A DNA stretch of 64,000 nt from Biscogniauxia marginata (taxonomy: Eukaryota > Ascomycota > Sordariomycetes > Xylariales > Xylariaceae): assembly GCA_022695795.1 (NCBI GenBank), contig MU404151.1, forward strand, positions 1-64,000. The letters are read 5' to 3'. A model generated the notes under the pieces. The model saw nothing but the letters and a program-made list of their open reading frames with translations. It ran no database searches and was not told where the DNA came from. The translations under genes were made by a program, and so were the position numbers. Of the stretch, positions 37,158 through 49,257 are shown in pieces; positions within the stretch are counted from its first letter, which is position 1, and the number at the start of each line of letters is the position of its first letter.

Positions 37158-38953
37158 TCACGCATAAGCCAGCGTATTATCATCCCTAATCGTGCCGATG
37201 ACGCCGAGGGCCGCCTCACCGCCTGCGACGGCGGGGCCACGGACTACGATCTCGCCGGTATAGTTGTCGTCGGTGATCTTGTGGGCGCCGCTGTCGCGGA
37301 GTAGAATCTCAGTGGAGCTGAGGGGAGGGCCGAAGTGCGTGCCGCTGCCGTCGCCTGCGACGCGGTAGTCATGGAACTGGGTCTGGGCCACAGCGCCAGC
37401 ACACCGGGCCGCTGCGAGTGCGTAGATGACACGCGCGCCTGTGAACACACGCAGGTCCGAGATTATGGCCTCCGAGAGCTTTGGCGGCGCGTCGGCCCCT
37501 GTCGTACCCGCCGGGTCCGCGACGTACACTAGCCGCAGCTTGCCCGGGGTGGGGGCTACTGGAGAGATGCTGCTGCCGATGCGCGGGAGGAGAGAGTCGT
37601 TGTACGAGGCTAGGAACGAGGCTGCTGGCATGGCGCCATTTTGCACGAGGCTGCGTGTCTGTACCCAGTGAGAGAGCCGAGCCAGGAGAGACACAATCTT
37701 GCCCTTGGTTTCATCGTGGGTCTTCTTAAGTGTCTGTGAGGTCGCAACGACGACGGTGGGCGCGACACCTGTGGTGGCGAGAACGAGGTCTGGAGAAGTA
37801 CCGGCAACAGAGTTGAAGGCTACGGAGGCATTTGAGTACAGTGCTGCGAGAGTGAGAACCAGAGTGAAGGAAGAGGAAAGGGATGCGGCTGGCAGGAATA
37901 AATCGGCTGGCGAGAAGCGCTCTTTCGTCGGGACAGCGGTGAGCTGTGCAGAGATGGCAGACACCAGATTTCCTTGGGTGAATCGGACCATCTCCTCCAG
38001 AGTACCTGGCTGCGATTGCCAGAAAATGACCACATCCTTGATCTCGGCATTGCTGTCCGGTGCTGGCAGCTCGGTGCCAGCCGTGACGGGGTTGTCATTA
38101 AGGATATCTTGCCAAGTAGAGACATTGATACTGCCACCCATGCCCTTCGGGACCTCGTTCCAATCCATATGCTTACTACCCTCGTCAACAACCCAGATTA
38201 GTTGGCGAAGAGCAGGGTAGCTGTGGACCACGCTGTCGAACGGGAAGGCTCCAGGCGCGGTTACGACGGTGTCGGCATTTGATCTTTGAAGCATCGAAAT
38301 GATGGCATCTTCAGGCTGGTCAAAGGGCAGCAAAATAGCGGTCAGATTATAAAAACTGCATGCAAATAGCGTCGCAATGAACTCAACCGAATTCGGGAGA
38401 TAGATTGCAACTTTGCTTCCACCCTGGGAGGCGATGTGCTGACCGACAAGGTTAATTTGACGGGTGATATCATCTGCGACTGGTCAGTATCTAATTCGCG
38501 AGATACTGAGACAGTCAGGTTCAATATACCAATATTGTGCTCAATCACTTTCTCGCTTCCCAGCACCGTAAAAATACGGCCTTTGCCTTGAGGCCCGTCG
38601 GCGGGAGGGGTTCCAGAAACGACCCTCCGCCAGACATCCCTCAAGTCACCATCACGGCCGGGAGCCCATTTGGAAGCACCGGCATCCTTGACGTTGAGAC
38701 CACTGTTGAGAGGCAGGCTGTGGGGAGCCGAGTTGCCACGGTGAATAGGAGACTCTCCCTCTTGACGGACCGATGAGCCTGAACCCTGGCGAGCTAGGAG
38801 CATAGGATGGATTTCGGGTTCTACCCGGGTCATGATAGAGTAGGTGAGAATCAAGACAAGGACAGTGACTATGGCAGTCGAGTAGGAATTCCACTGGCCC
38901 AGGAGGGAGCTCAGCCCTTCGTCGAGCTGGCTCAGGATGCTGCCGGCACTCAT
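37158..38953 (-). CDS. Membrane-anchored, degenerate adenylate-forming (acyl-CoA synthetase-like) protein
   Basis: Exon 1 is 38953-38530 and exon 2 is 38473-37158 (56-nt intron, donor GTATAT, acceptor CGCAG), giving 579 residues. A single membrane helix is near the N-terminus (STAIVTVLVLILTYSIMT), followed by EIHPMLLARQ and a Ser-rich stretch. Then comes an ANL-like N-terminal domain: ITRQINLVGQHIA, KVAIYLPNSVEFIATLFACS, ADTVVTAPGAFPFDSVVHSY. The ATP-binding P-loop expected as a Ser/Thr/Gly-rich loop ending PKG is replaced by WQSQPGTLEEMVRFTQGN, and the protein ends soon after GEIVVRGPAVAGGEAALG, without the C-terminal ANL domain that holds the catalytic lysine. It therefore looks like a pseudoenzyme. 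From memory similar proteins are conserved in filamentous ascomycetes and annotated as AMP-dependent ligases. The start is the first in-frame ATG. Confidence 0.8.
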
Positions 38954-39770
38954 ATTGGCGGCTGACAAGGTCGACAATAAGCAGCAGAGATCAGATGGAT
39001 TTTCTCATCGAGAGACTCCAATACAAGTAGTAAATCACCATCAACCTGGAAGCTGGTGAAGTTGTAGAAAAACGGAATGTCCGGAGCTGGCATGGGTCAC
39101 CAAGCCTTACGAATCCTGGGAGAGGCGACCGTTGATGGATGATGGATGATGAGTTGGTACCCAGCTTTGTAGTGGGGTCCCAACGGATAGCGGGTGGCTC
39201 AGGTGCCCGAGGCTGAGCTGGTACGTAATTTTGTATGCGGCACGGGGAAAACGATTGTACCTGTAGGTACCTAAGTACCGTCATGCCCGTTGTGCGCTAC
39301 CAGCTTAGCCGCAGACAATCCCTGCCATCGGGAATTGCTGGGGCCGGACCCACTTGGATCTGTGGCTTGAGCTCGCGGACGCCTTTGTTTTTGCGACAAC
39401 AGCTGGAGACCATCGTCCATCCATTCCAAAAAGAAAACAAAGCAGCATCTGGACGGAAAAGACACTGCAACAAGCTGCCCTTCGCGGCGCCCACGGCGAC
39501 TTACTAACCTTTAGGTACTAACGAACATAGCAGTAAACAAACCACCAACACCCTGGATTCTCTTGCGTCTTGCCAATTGGCACTGAGGAAGAGTTAGCGA
39601 CCTTGATATTTCTTCCCTCTCGGTTGCGCTGGTACAGTCTCTCGTTCAACAACACGGGGTAACGATAACTACATCGGTGACACACCATCAACGTAGACTT
39701 CGAAGAGGGGGGGAAAGCAGTAGCTTCATATATGCCGATCTATATTCTTCGAGAAAGGTCACGCAGAAAA
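38954..39770. promoter_or_regulatory. Divergent promoter region of the ANL-like gene and POM34
   Basis: About 0.8 kb with no gene. A palindrome TAGGTACCTA lies at 39264-39273. No transcription factor sites are assigned. Confidence 0.5.
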
Positions 39771-40747
39771 ATGTCTACGTCGACCGCCCAGACTTCCCTC
39801 TCGACGCCGACCAAACCCGCGGCCGCGGCCGTCCCTGAAAGCCCCGGCACATGGCGACACCCTCGACTGGAGGAGATCTCCCGTCGCCAGGAATCCTCCA
39901 GCTTCACCGAGCGGAACGCCAAGCGCGTCGTCGTCAACCTCACCGTATTCTTGTCCCTGATCATCTTCCATACAGTGCTCAGCAATATACTACCGCCCAA
40001 GCGGACCTTCCCTTACGAGTACGTTACGTTTCTATTATACAATGCACACATGCTCGAGTTCTACTTTACCATGGCGCTTGGGATCCTACCCGATACAATT
40101 CATGTGATAATTTGGCTAACCACCGCTCACCCCACAGGGTCTGGTACTACGCCAATAATGTGTACTGGCTGCTCCTCGCGCTGCCCCTCATCAACGTCGG
40201 CACCAACCTCCTACCGCTCATGCGGCGCCAAGACGACCTCTCCGACATCCCCCTGACGCCCGGCCAGCGCCGCCTCCTCGGCCTCCCGCCCTCGTCCGCG
40301 CCGCCCACCCCCGGGTCCGCGTACAGCACGCCGCCGCGGTACTCGCGCACGCCCTCGATCTCGGGCTCGGCGGGGAGCCGGCGCAGCTTCAGCTCGCCAG
40401 GGGGCTCGAACGCTCACAGCCCCTCGGCCTCGAGCTACGGCAGCCCCGCGAACGGGAGCGGCAGCCTGCTCGGCGTGGGAGGGGGCAGCATCCTGGCGTC
40501 GCCCGGCAGCCCGCTGCTGCACAAGGCCGTCAAGGGCGCACGACGCTCGTCATTCAGCTCGTCGTTCAGCTCTCTGGGCTCGTCCACTGCGACCGGTGCG
40601 TCGGTATTCGGGGGCGCGCCGCCCGACTCGCCGAGCCCGAACCCGGCGGCGGCGGCCAAGCGCAGCTCCGTCAGCCTGAATAGCAAGTGGCTGTACGAGA
40701 AGGGACGGGAGCATAGGAGCTCGGGGACTTCTTGGTTGTATAGCTGA
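39771..40747 (+). CDS. POM34: Nuclear pore membrane protein Pom34
   Basis: Integral membrane nucleoporin of the fungal NPC pore-membrane ring (NPCC family). Exons 39771-40018 and 40138-40747; the 119-nt intron (donor GTACGT, acceptor CACAG) gives 285 residues. N-terminal WRHPRLEEISRRQ block; two hydrophobic segments, VVVNLTVFLSLIIFHTVLSN and, across the intron, YWLLLALPLINVGTNLLPLM, as expected for a double-pass protein. DDLSDIPLTPGQRRLLGLPP is the family signature after membrane segment 2. The tail is Ser/Gly/Pro-rich and ends SSGTSWLYS. An earlier in-frame ATG at 39732 would add 13 basic residues; 39771 is chosen for its better context (AAAATGTCT). Exon 2 has extreme G/C third positions, unlike exon 1. 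Confidence 0.88.
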
Positions 40748-42462
40748 ACGGCGTGTTCGTTTACCAAGATGAATGAGCATGGAAGCGTCAAAGCAGTTCA
40801 GAGAAGAGTAAGAGAACGTGATGGCATTGGCATCGGGCATGGCGACGAGTAATGTGTATTTCTAAAGGGTTCACCATGGTTTATTATCCCCGGCAAAACA
40901 CGCTCATCTGCAAGTGAGAATATATCCTCGAAAAAAAAAACCAATACAAGTTAGATTAAAAACATGGCATCTGCCTTTCCTATCTAAGATCCATCTTGTG
41001 ATAGTAAGCTAGCACAAGGGTTGGAATTTCTTTCTTTTTTTTCCCCCCACCACTCTCGCGGGCAATCATGATCATGTCGGCTCCGGATGGTGATGATATC
41101 TATCATGCGAGCCGTAGAGACGAGAAGTTGCTGGAACCCAAGCTCTCAAGTGCCCATTTGCTAGTCTCTATGCCTGGGACGAACACTACGCTACAAGCGA
41201 TTCTAAGTCGCGATTCGACTTGGTACTGGGCAGCGATTGTTTGGTTGGTTTGGGGTTGGAAGGAGAGCTCTTCAAACTACTACCTGGAAGGTATGCATAA
41301 AGAGACAGGTATCGAGTGGACAAATCCAAAGGAGGGCTGCTTATTCCCCCCTCGTAGGTTTACATGGTATTATAGAAACTATACCTGATCCATTTGTTCA
41401 AACTTGCGGGAATAAGAAATAAAATAAAACCTATAATTATTACGAGGAGTTGCTATCTAATGAAAATAGATTTGACCTACAGTGGGTAACCTATTTGTCT
41501 ATCTAGGTTTCAACTTTCCCTCCTCCACTGCGGTCCGAGATATATCGAAGAAGCCATATATATAGGATACCAATAAGAGAACAGCGCAGCAATTGTGTAG
41601 ATACTACATGTACACCATATCCATAAGACCATCGACATATAACCTAGGGCCCCCCTTCCCCCCCTTTTCTAGTCACCGGAGCCTTTCCCACATTATCATC
41701 TCGAATATGATATGAAGTAGTATCACTATCGCAAATATTGGCAAGAAGAAACCATCATCAATCAGACTCATGTAAATACCAAACCCACCTAACCCACCTA
41801 CTTCTCAACTCTCCACTTATCGTTTTACCTTTAGGAGGTAGGTAGGTAATTAATAACCTCCTATTTAAGTCATCAAATCACCATAACTAGATAAACAAAA
41901 TTTTTTTCTTCGATATCAATCACAAACCTTTCTCTGTTTACTTTCTTCTTCTCTTTTCCAATCGATCGATTCTCGGGTATGTACCTATGTATCCCCCTAT
42001 CTACAAGAGCTAGCACCCTTTTATGCCAACTATGCCAACCTCCATACCCTGCCCAACCACCTCCTTCCTTTACAACTAGGTATGCCCAGACTACCTGTAA
42101 CTATCTTATCATGCATGGTGGTGACAACATGCTGTATTTATCAACAGGATATGTGTGTGGTAGAGGCGATAATGATCCAGCCACAAAAACACTAACGCTC
42201 ATAGAAAAGGGAAAGGCATGGTATATCTTCTGACCGCGTTTGAGAGGAAAGAAAAAAACATAAATTCCCCTCCCTAGTACTCCGTGACCCGATGCCGTTG
42301 TATTCAACAATGTTATCTTTTTGTCTCTTTCCCTCCTTTCCTCGTCATATATCCTCATTGTATCGACAAAAAAGGATTCGAAAAGACGCCTGCCAAAAAA
42401 ACAAACGATGCGCATGAGTTTATTTTCTAAGTCGTGATGTCGTTTCTGATTCCTTCTTCCCT
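40748..42462. other. Convergent 3' spacer
   Basis: AT-rich 3' flanks of POM34 and the permease. The open frame 41068-41388 (+) has no family features and is not called. Poly-C/T and GGTAGGTAGGTA stretches occur near 41650-41850. Confidence 0.55.
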
Positions 42463-44385
42463 TTATCTCCGCCACCGTTTCCAAAACTGCCAGGCCGGTA
42501 TCGGTTCTCGGGACCCGGTCTCGCGCTTCGCCACCTGGTCACGGCCTTGTATCCGCCAGAAGAATATGGGGATGCCCGCAAGGACAAACGAGACGACGAT
42601 CAGCGTCTTTAGCGGCTGCGCGAAGATCGCCCTGCTGAGCAGGAACAGGCTGACGCAGCAGAAGATGATAGGCGTTGTGATCCAAGTTTTGTACGGTCTT
42701 TCGAGGTGCGGTTCCTTGACCCGCAGGATGATTAGTCCTAGGACCGTGAGGAAGTAGAACGAATACCCCGCCACGCCGTAGAACGTGATCAGCTCGCTGA
42801 ATTCGCCGACGCATACGTATATGGCCGTCAGGACGCTGTTAAAAATCAGTGCGTTAACCGGTGTGAAGAATAGTCCCGCGTCGTCATCGCCAAGCATGTT
42901 ATGTAAGCGCTTTGAAAACCAGCCTCTCGAACGAGTTGTGGTCATTCCAGGCTCAGCAGAGCCAATACCGATACGTCCGATGAAAGCTGGGACATAGCCT
43001 TCCTTGGCGGCTGCGTATACTAGACGACTGCTGGTAAAAGCGGTCGAATTAAGAGAGCCGAAACAAGAGGCGCTAACGATGAGAGCCAACACGAGCGAGC
43101 CTATAGGGCCAAATACCTTGCTGCCAAACATAACGGCAACGGTGTTTGACGAGTTGATGGTCTCACGGGGCAGCACGAGGAAGTATGAAAAATTGGCCAG
43201 GAGGTAACTTATGATCACTAGAGGCATGGCCGTGTGGATAACCCGCGGCAGGTCTCGAGAAGGGTTGCGAAACTCGCCTACCACGTAGTTTGTCTATATT
43301 GCCAAGTCAGCACAGGCGAGAAAGAATATGGAAGTTCATAGATCGCGACTCACATTGTCCCACCCGTCATAGGCCCAGAGCCCAGCATATAGAGCAACGG
43401 CCCAGTGGCTGCCATCGGTGCTTGTACCCTCAAACCAATCATGATTTTTCCAATCCGTATTTGCCTGGCCCGAGAAGGAAAAACCAGTAAGGGCGACAAC
43501 GATGCCAACTATAGTCACGCCAAGCAGTGCGATGAACTTTAAAAACATAAGTCCATCGTTGACGCGAGTTCCAAGCCGCGTGGACAGGCAGTTTAGAAAG
43601 GTTATCACGAATAAGCCCACAAGACCCATGCCCTTGTTAATCCACGGATTCACTGTCTCGGCTTCAGCACCAATCACTGCGCGCACGAGGTATTCGCCCA
43701 TGATAATCGCAATGATGGCGGCGCCACCTGGCTTCAGCACGAGAACGGCAACCCAGGTGAAAAGGAAGCCGGCAAGCTCGCCCATAATCTTGGACAAGTA
43801 CGCTTGCGCTCCGCCATTCAGAGGGATAGCGCCCCCCAATTCCGCATAGCTCGCGGCGCCAGTCCATGCTAAAACACCAGCGATCGCCCACACGATCAAG
43901 GACGCGCCCGGCGAACCAACATTCATGTTGACCTGACTAGGCGACGAGAAGATACCGGAGCCGATTATGAGACCAACGATCAGGCCTAATCCGTTGAGAT
44001 AGGTCAAGGTCTTGTGCTTTTCAAGCGAAGCCCCGCCTACACCGCCATGATGCTGGGCGGCCGACGTAGGGGCGCCGAGGGGCGCGTAACCGGGGGCGGT
44101 AGAGGAGGAGAGCGGGAAGAGATTCGCCGAGTAGTCGAAATTGGAAGTGGTCGAATATGTCGAATACGTCCTACCGTGGCGAGCGCCAAATTCGGGCCGT
44201 CCAGCCGGGTTGCTGGCGTCTAAGGGATCATCGTTCTCGAGGGAGAGCTTGCGCGAGGAGGATATGGACGGCCTAGAGTCTGTATCGGAGTAGGCATCGT
44301 GGTCATGGCTGGAGGAGGCTAGAGAGGCAAGCTCGAGAGAGTCGCGGGCGTCGGGATGGAGGTTGGAAGAGTAGTGAGCGGGCAT
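42463..44385 (-). CDS. Amino-acid permease, LAT/methionine-permease-like (APC superfamily)
   Basis: Plasma-membrane amino-acid transporter. Exon 1 is 44385-43354 and exon 2 is 43293-42463; the 60-nt intron (donor GTGAGT, acceptor ATATAG, phase 0) joins YDGWDN to TNYVVGEFRN. The product is 620 residues. A cytosolic Ser-rich N-terminus of about 125 residues precedes the first helix. The TM1 signature GLIVGLIIGSGIFSSPSQV contains the GSGIF loop that binds the amino-acid carboxylate in this superfamily. TM3 (SYAELGGAIPLNGGAQAYL) and the block WAVALYAGLWAYDGWDN follow, then PLVIISYLLANFSYFLVLP, SCFGSLNSTAFTSSRLVYAA and later helices, for about 12 in total. The short C-terminus ends WQFWKRWRR. The conserved blocks fit the eukaryotic LAT/Mup1-like branch; the substrate is inferred only as neutral amino acids. 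Confidence 0.88.
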
Positions 44386-45591
44386 TGCATATGGGGGCCC
44401 GGTTGGGAGGGGAGGAAAAGTTCAGCTAATAATCTCTACGGGGTATGCTGTTGGAGAGAAAAGCATGTCGGCGACCAGCTGGCTATAGAAATGCGTGTCG
44501 TCGGTATCGATTGTCTGAGGATGACTGGTGATGTCAGGCGGCGCACTTCGAGTTGTTGGTCGAGCTTTTGCCGTTGGCTGCCGGCGATAGCCAATTGAAT
44601 GTATGTATGTACGTATCTTGGGTTGTGCTATAGAGAGAACTGTATGGGCTTGGCTCAACTGAGGGTCAACAGTGGATTGTGTATTATAAAATTAAGAAAA
44701 TGCCCGAGCCGTTTGGGTGGCAGGGTTCCAGGAGAGAGGCTTGAGAGGATTGAAGAGATTAATGAACGGGCTCGGGACGAAAGAAACAATGAGATAGTGC
44801 TGTACCTTCTCTGCCGTCTCCTTTAAACGCGAGTACGGGGGGTCTGTGCGCTGCTCTAGCTTGTAATTTAAGCTGCGTACATATGTAGGTACCTTAGGAT
44901 GTACATGTACATAAATACTGAAGGGAGTAGGTATGGAATTAGTGAACACCATCATGAAGATATAACATGCGAAATGTAAAATTCATATGCCGTAAAAGTA
45001 CAGTATTTGTATGCATAGCTATTATCGAGTGCAGCACTTGACAGTTTATATATTCGGTTTAGTCAAGCTGCTTACTATAAAATGTCATATGTGATATAAA
45101 AGCTACAAAACTCTGGAAGAAGTCAGATGCGGCAACTTGCTTACTGTTTCCAACTTTAGGTAAGGTTCTTTCTTGAATTCTTATACTATGTACGTACTTG
45201 TACTCCGTAGTGTACCAGGAGACCTAGCGGATGGATTAGAATGGAAATACAGGTAGGTACCTAGGTACCTAACATAATTCTCACTTTGTACTAATACTGT
45301 AACCCCTGAATGGGCGGTGCGGCTTAGGGAGTTTCGAACGCAGCCATAGCGGGGGTGGGGCTACCCGGAAGCTCTACTTGCTTGGCACATCCGATGCGCG
45401 CACCCGACCGAGAGTTAAGAAGAAAAAAATTACGGCCGCCGACAGGCGGCCAGCTCTAACCGTTACTTATACAACCTCAGTTACAACACAACACAACTCT
45501 ACAGTCTCTAAGCCGTCCACGAATGAGGCACTATATCCGGGCTATGAATTATAACTTGCTATAGAGCTGCAGACATGCATGCTGCTGTTCA
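44386..45591. promoter_or_regulatory. Divergent promoter region of the permease and the LeuRS gene
   Basis: About 1.2 kb without a gene. It carries the overlapping palindromes TACCTAGGTA (45258) and TAGGTACCTA (45262). ORFs on both strands near 44600-44950 have no coding character. Confidence 0.5.
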
Positions 45592-48500
45592 ATGCCTTCT
45601 GCCGCAATCAAGATCGCAGGTCAGCTCAGACCACGTCTGAAGCTTCCCATCCGAGCGTCGAGCATCCTCCGAAGAACATATGCCACCGAACCGCTCGATC
45701 TGCCAGCTCTGGACGAGAAATGGCGCAGAGTATGGATTCGGAGAGAGAGGTTCGAAAGCATGCGCACAGATGCTCATTTCAAAGACCCAACCCAACGTTT
45801 TCTCGGTCCCGAATCTTCAAAGTCCTCCGGCCGCAACATGTACATTCTCCCCATGTTTCCCTACCCATCCGGCGACCTCCACCTTGGCCATCTCCGTGTA
45901 TACACCATTGCCGATGCCGTTGCTCGCTTCCGCAGGATGCAAGGCCGCAATGTCCTGCTGCCCATCGGCTGGGATGCCTTCGGGCTGCCTGCTGAGAATG
46001 CGGCAATGGAACGACGCGTTAAACCTTATGCGTGGAGTAGGGACAACATTGCCCGCATGAAGAAGCAGCTGGAGATGATGAACGCGAGCTTTGACTGGTC
46101 TAGGGTTGGTTTCAATCGTGGCCTTATCGCTTTCTGCTGTTGACTGTCGCCGTGCAGGAATTCGCAACGTACGAACCCAGGTACTACGAACAGACCCAGA
46201 GGATATTTCTGCTCTTGTACAAGCACGGCTTAGCCGTACAGAAGAAGGCATTCGTCAATTGGGACCCCCTAGACAAGACCGTCCTCGCCAACGAACAGGT
46301 CAACTCGGAGGGCCGCTCCTGGAGGTCAGGAGCTATAGTCGAGCAGCGCGAACTTAAGCAATGGTTTTTCTGTATTACCAAACTCAAACAGTCTTTGTTA
46401 CGTGACCTAGACCAGCTTGCTGAAGACAATGCTTGGCCCGAGAGAGTGCTGACTATGCAGAAGAATTGGCTCGGTCGGACGATCGGTGCTCGTTATAATT
46501 TTCCCATACGTGGGCCTCCCCCTTTCGATTCACCAACGGGGGCATTGCAAAAGCCCAAGACGATCGAGGTATATACCACGAGACCGGAAACTATATTTTC
46601 AGCCCAGTTTATCGCTCTCAAGCCGGATGCTCCCCTGGTCCTGCAAGCAGCCGAGCATCACAGCGACCTCCGTGCTTTCCTGGATCGCGTGGCAGATCAA
46701 CCACGCGACACCACCGAAGGTTTTCTAATTGGCTTTGCACACGCCTTTAATCCCGTGGATTGTGAGGGTGGTCTCATAAACCCGGATTCGGTACCCTTAC
46801 CTATCTTCGTTGCCCCTTATGTGAGCGCAGACCCCGTCTCTGGGGCCGCCATGGGAGTTCCCGCCCACGATGCAAGAGACTTTGCATTTTGGAAACGACA
46901 TTGTTCAGGCGAACCTATCAAATATTCTATCACACCTAACCCCAGTGGTGACACTGTTTTCACAGATGAGCCTTTCCTGGAAGCAGGATATATGACACGA
47001 GCTGCCGGTCAGTATTTTCAACAACCCTCCGGAACCCTGGCGAAAGAGCTTGTCTCGCATATAAGGGCCCAATCAGGGCTAGCTACGTTGGAGAAGAGCT
47101 GGAAGATTCGGGATTGGCTTATCAGTAGGCAAAGATATTGGGGGACACCGATTCCGATTATCCACTGCTCCTTTTGCGGGCCCCAGCCGGTCCCAGACTG
47201 TGATCTTCCAGTCAAACTTCCTAGATTCCCGGAATGGGCGAGAGGCTTACCTGGAAACTACCTCGAAAGATCAGTCACTTGGTGTAAAGTGCCTTGTCCG
47301 CGGTGTAACGAGGATGCGATGAGGGATACCGACACAATGGATACTTTTGTGGATTCAAGCTGGTACTACATGCGGTTTGCAGACCCTGCCAATACATATC
47401 TTCCAATATCTGAACCCGCACTTCACAACTACCTGCCCGTGGATATGTATATCGGTGGTGTTGAGCATGCTGTACTTCACCTGCTCTATGCGCGATTCAT
47501 CTACAAAGCGCTTATGGGCATTCTCTACCCAAAACCCATCGAGCCCGGTAAAGAGTATGATACCGACGTTCCAGAGATGGCACACCAACCCCAACGCGAT
47601 CCCTCACGCGCGGAGGAGGAAGAGGAGGAAGAAGACCTTATCTTACCCGATGAGTCTAGGATACCTTCAACGGAACCTTTCAAGCGACTGATCACTCAGG
47701 GTATGGTGCATGGCAAAACCTACACGGATCCCGACACCGGTCGCTATTTAAAGCGAGATGAGATCGACTTTTCGGATGATGCAAGCCCCAAATTGATCAC
47801 GACAGGAAAACCAGTAAAGATCACGTTTGAAAAGATGTCCAAGTCCAAATACAATGGCGTCGATCCAACCCAATACATCTCAAACTATGGCGCCGATGCT
47901 ACAAGAGCTCACATTTTATTTCAAGCCCCAGTTGGAGAGGTCTTGAACTGGGATGGTCAGAAAATTTTGGGCGTCATACGATGGCTACACCGCGTATACG
48001 CGCATGTACAAGCTCTCGCAGCGACCGGTATGACCGCCGGAATGAGTAGATCTCAATTCAATGGCAAGCTACACTTCAACAAACCCCAGAGCGCATTAGA
48101 TGCGATGAACAAAGAAGAAGCAGCACAGTGGAATGCAGACGTAAATGTGTGGCGTGCAACACAAGAGGCTATCATGTCTGTCACAACAGCTTTCCAAAAC
48201 GTCTACTCGTTGAACACGGTGGTTTCGACATTGATGAGTCTGACAAACACGATGATAGATAACCCGGCAGCGTCGGTAATCGTCAACTACAAGGCTACGA
48301 GACGACTACTCCGGATGATGGCACCCATCACCCCAGCGTTTTCCGAGGAGTGCTGGTGCATACTACACGGCACCTCCGGTAAGAGCATTTTCGATTACGG
48401 ACGATGGGGCTGGCCCGCGCCGGACGGCTCGTTATTCTTCCTACGGCCGCGTACCATCCGGTGCGCCGTACAGGTCAACGGCAAGCTGCGTTGCGTCGTA

Positions 48501-48698
48501 GAGGTCCCCAACAGGCCGACCAACATGGCGGAGGGCAGCATCGAGCACAAGAAATGGATCACGGAGGAGATCCTCAAGGTTCCCGAAGCACAGACCAAGC
48601 TAGCCGCTCCCGAATATGATATCCGGAAGGCAAAAGGTACGTTCCTCGTGCGGGACGGCGCCTTGGTCAATTTTATGATAAAGAAAGAAAGGAAATAA
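45592..48698 (+). CDS. NAM2: Mitochondrial leucyl-tRNA synthetase
   Basis: Charges mitochondrial tRNA-Leu; in yeast and Neurospora the orthologues (NAM2, leu-5) also assist group I intron splicing. Exons 45592-46104 and 46158-48698; the 53-nt intron (acceptor GTGCAG, phase 0) gives 1017 residues. Exon 1 starts with a basic, acidic-free presequence ([20 protein letters not shown]). Class I signatures: HLGH inside [15 protein letters not shown] (residue 97) and KMSKSKYNG (about 730). The CP1 editing domain shows [20 protein letters not shown] and [12 protein letters not shown]. LeuRS-type [14 protein letters not shown] and [19 protein letters not shown] are present. A Glu-rich insert (EEEEEEED) lies before the KMSKS loop. 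The donor GTTGGT is slightly non-consensus, but the splice restores [17 protein letters not shown]. Confidence 0.94.
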
Positions 48699-49257
48699 AT
48701 GCCGGCTGAGATATATACTTGAATGTATGTAACCTACCTACCTAGGGTAGTTGTAGATATAGATACCCTGCTCTGCTGAAACGTGGTTGGGGATTGGCCG
48801 AGTAGGCGTAGATAAAAAAAAAATACTGTATGTTATTGTTGTCAAATGGTTGTAAATGAAGATGTATATAGGTAAGTGTGCTACTCGTGAGCCAAATCCA
48901 TATGGGTGTGGTGTCTGTGGTTCAATCTTCTGATACTTACCCCTCTTTCATGCATATACCTTAGACAGGTTGCAATAACAGGTAGTCAAGCAATTATCAA
49001 GGTACTGTGGATGAACATCAATGATAGGTAGTAACCCTCAGGGGGGTAGGGAGCTGCATAGCCCCCGCACCTGCATATCCCGCTCACCTGCATTGCATAG
49101 GGCGTGCATGCATATGGATAAACTTCCTGGGGAACAGATGTAACCCTAACCCCCTTTATATAGCTCCGGAAATTTTATTTTCATATCGATATATCCGTAT
49201 AACCTCCCCCGAAGTTCCACGAACGATTTCTTACTGCAACCCGAACAAGGTGCATAT
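48699..49257. other. Spacer between LeuRS and the methyltransferase gene
   Basis: AT-rich, contains both the LeuRS 3' flank and the next promoter. TATATAG near 49157 could serve as a TATA element. No gene. Confidence 0.5.

Noticed and set aside
39732..39770. Upstream ATG of POM34
   Set aside because: Possible, but the added residues are not typical of the family and the next ATG has a better context.
41068..41388. 106-codon plus-strand ORF between POM34 and the permease
   Set aside because: Lies in a convergent 3' region; no family resemblance or promoter.
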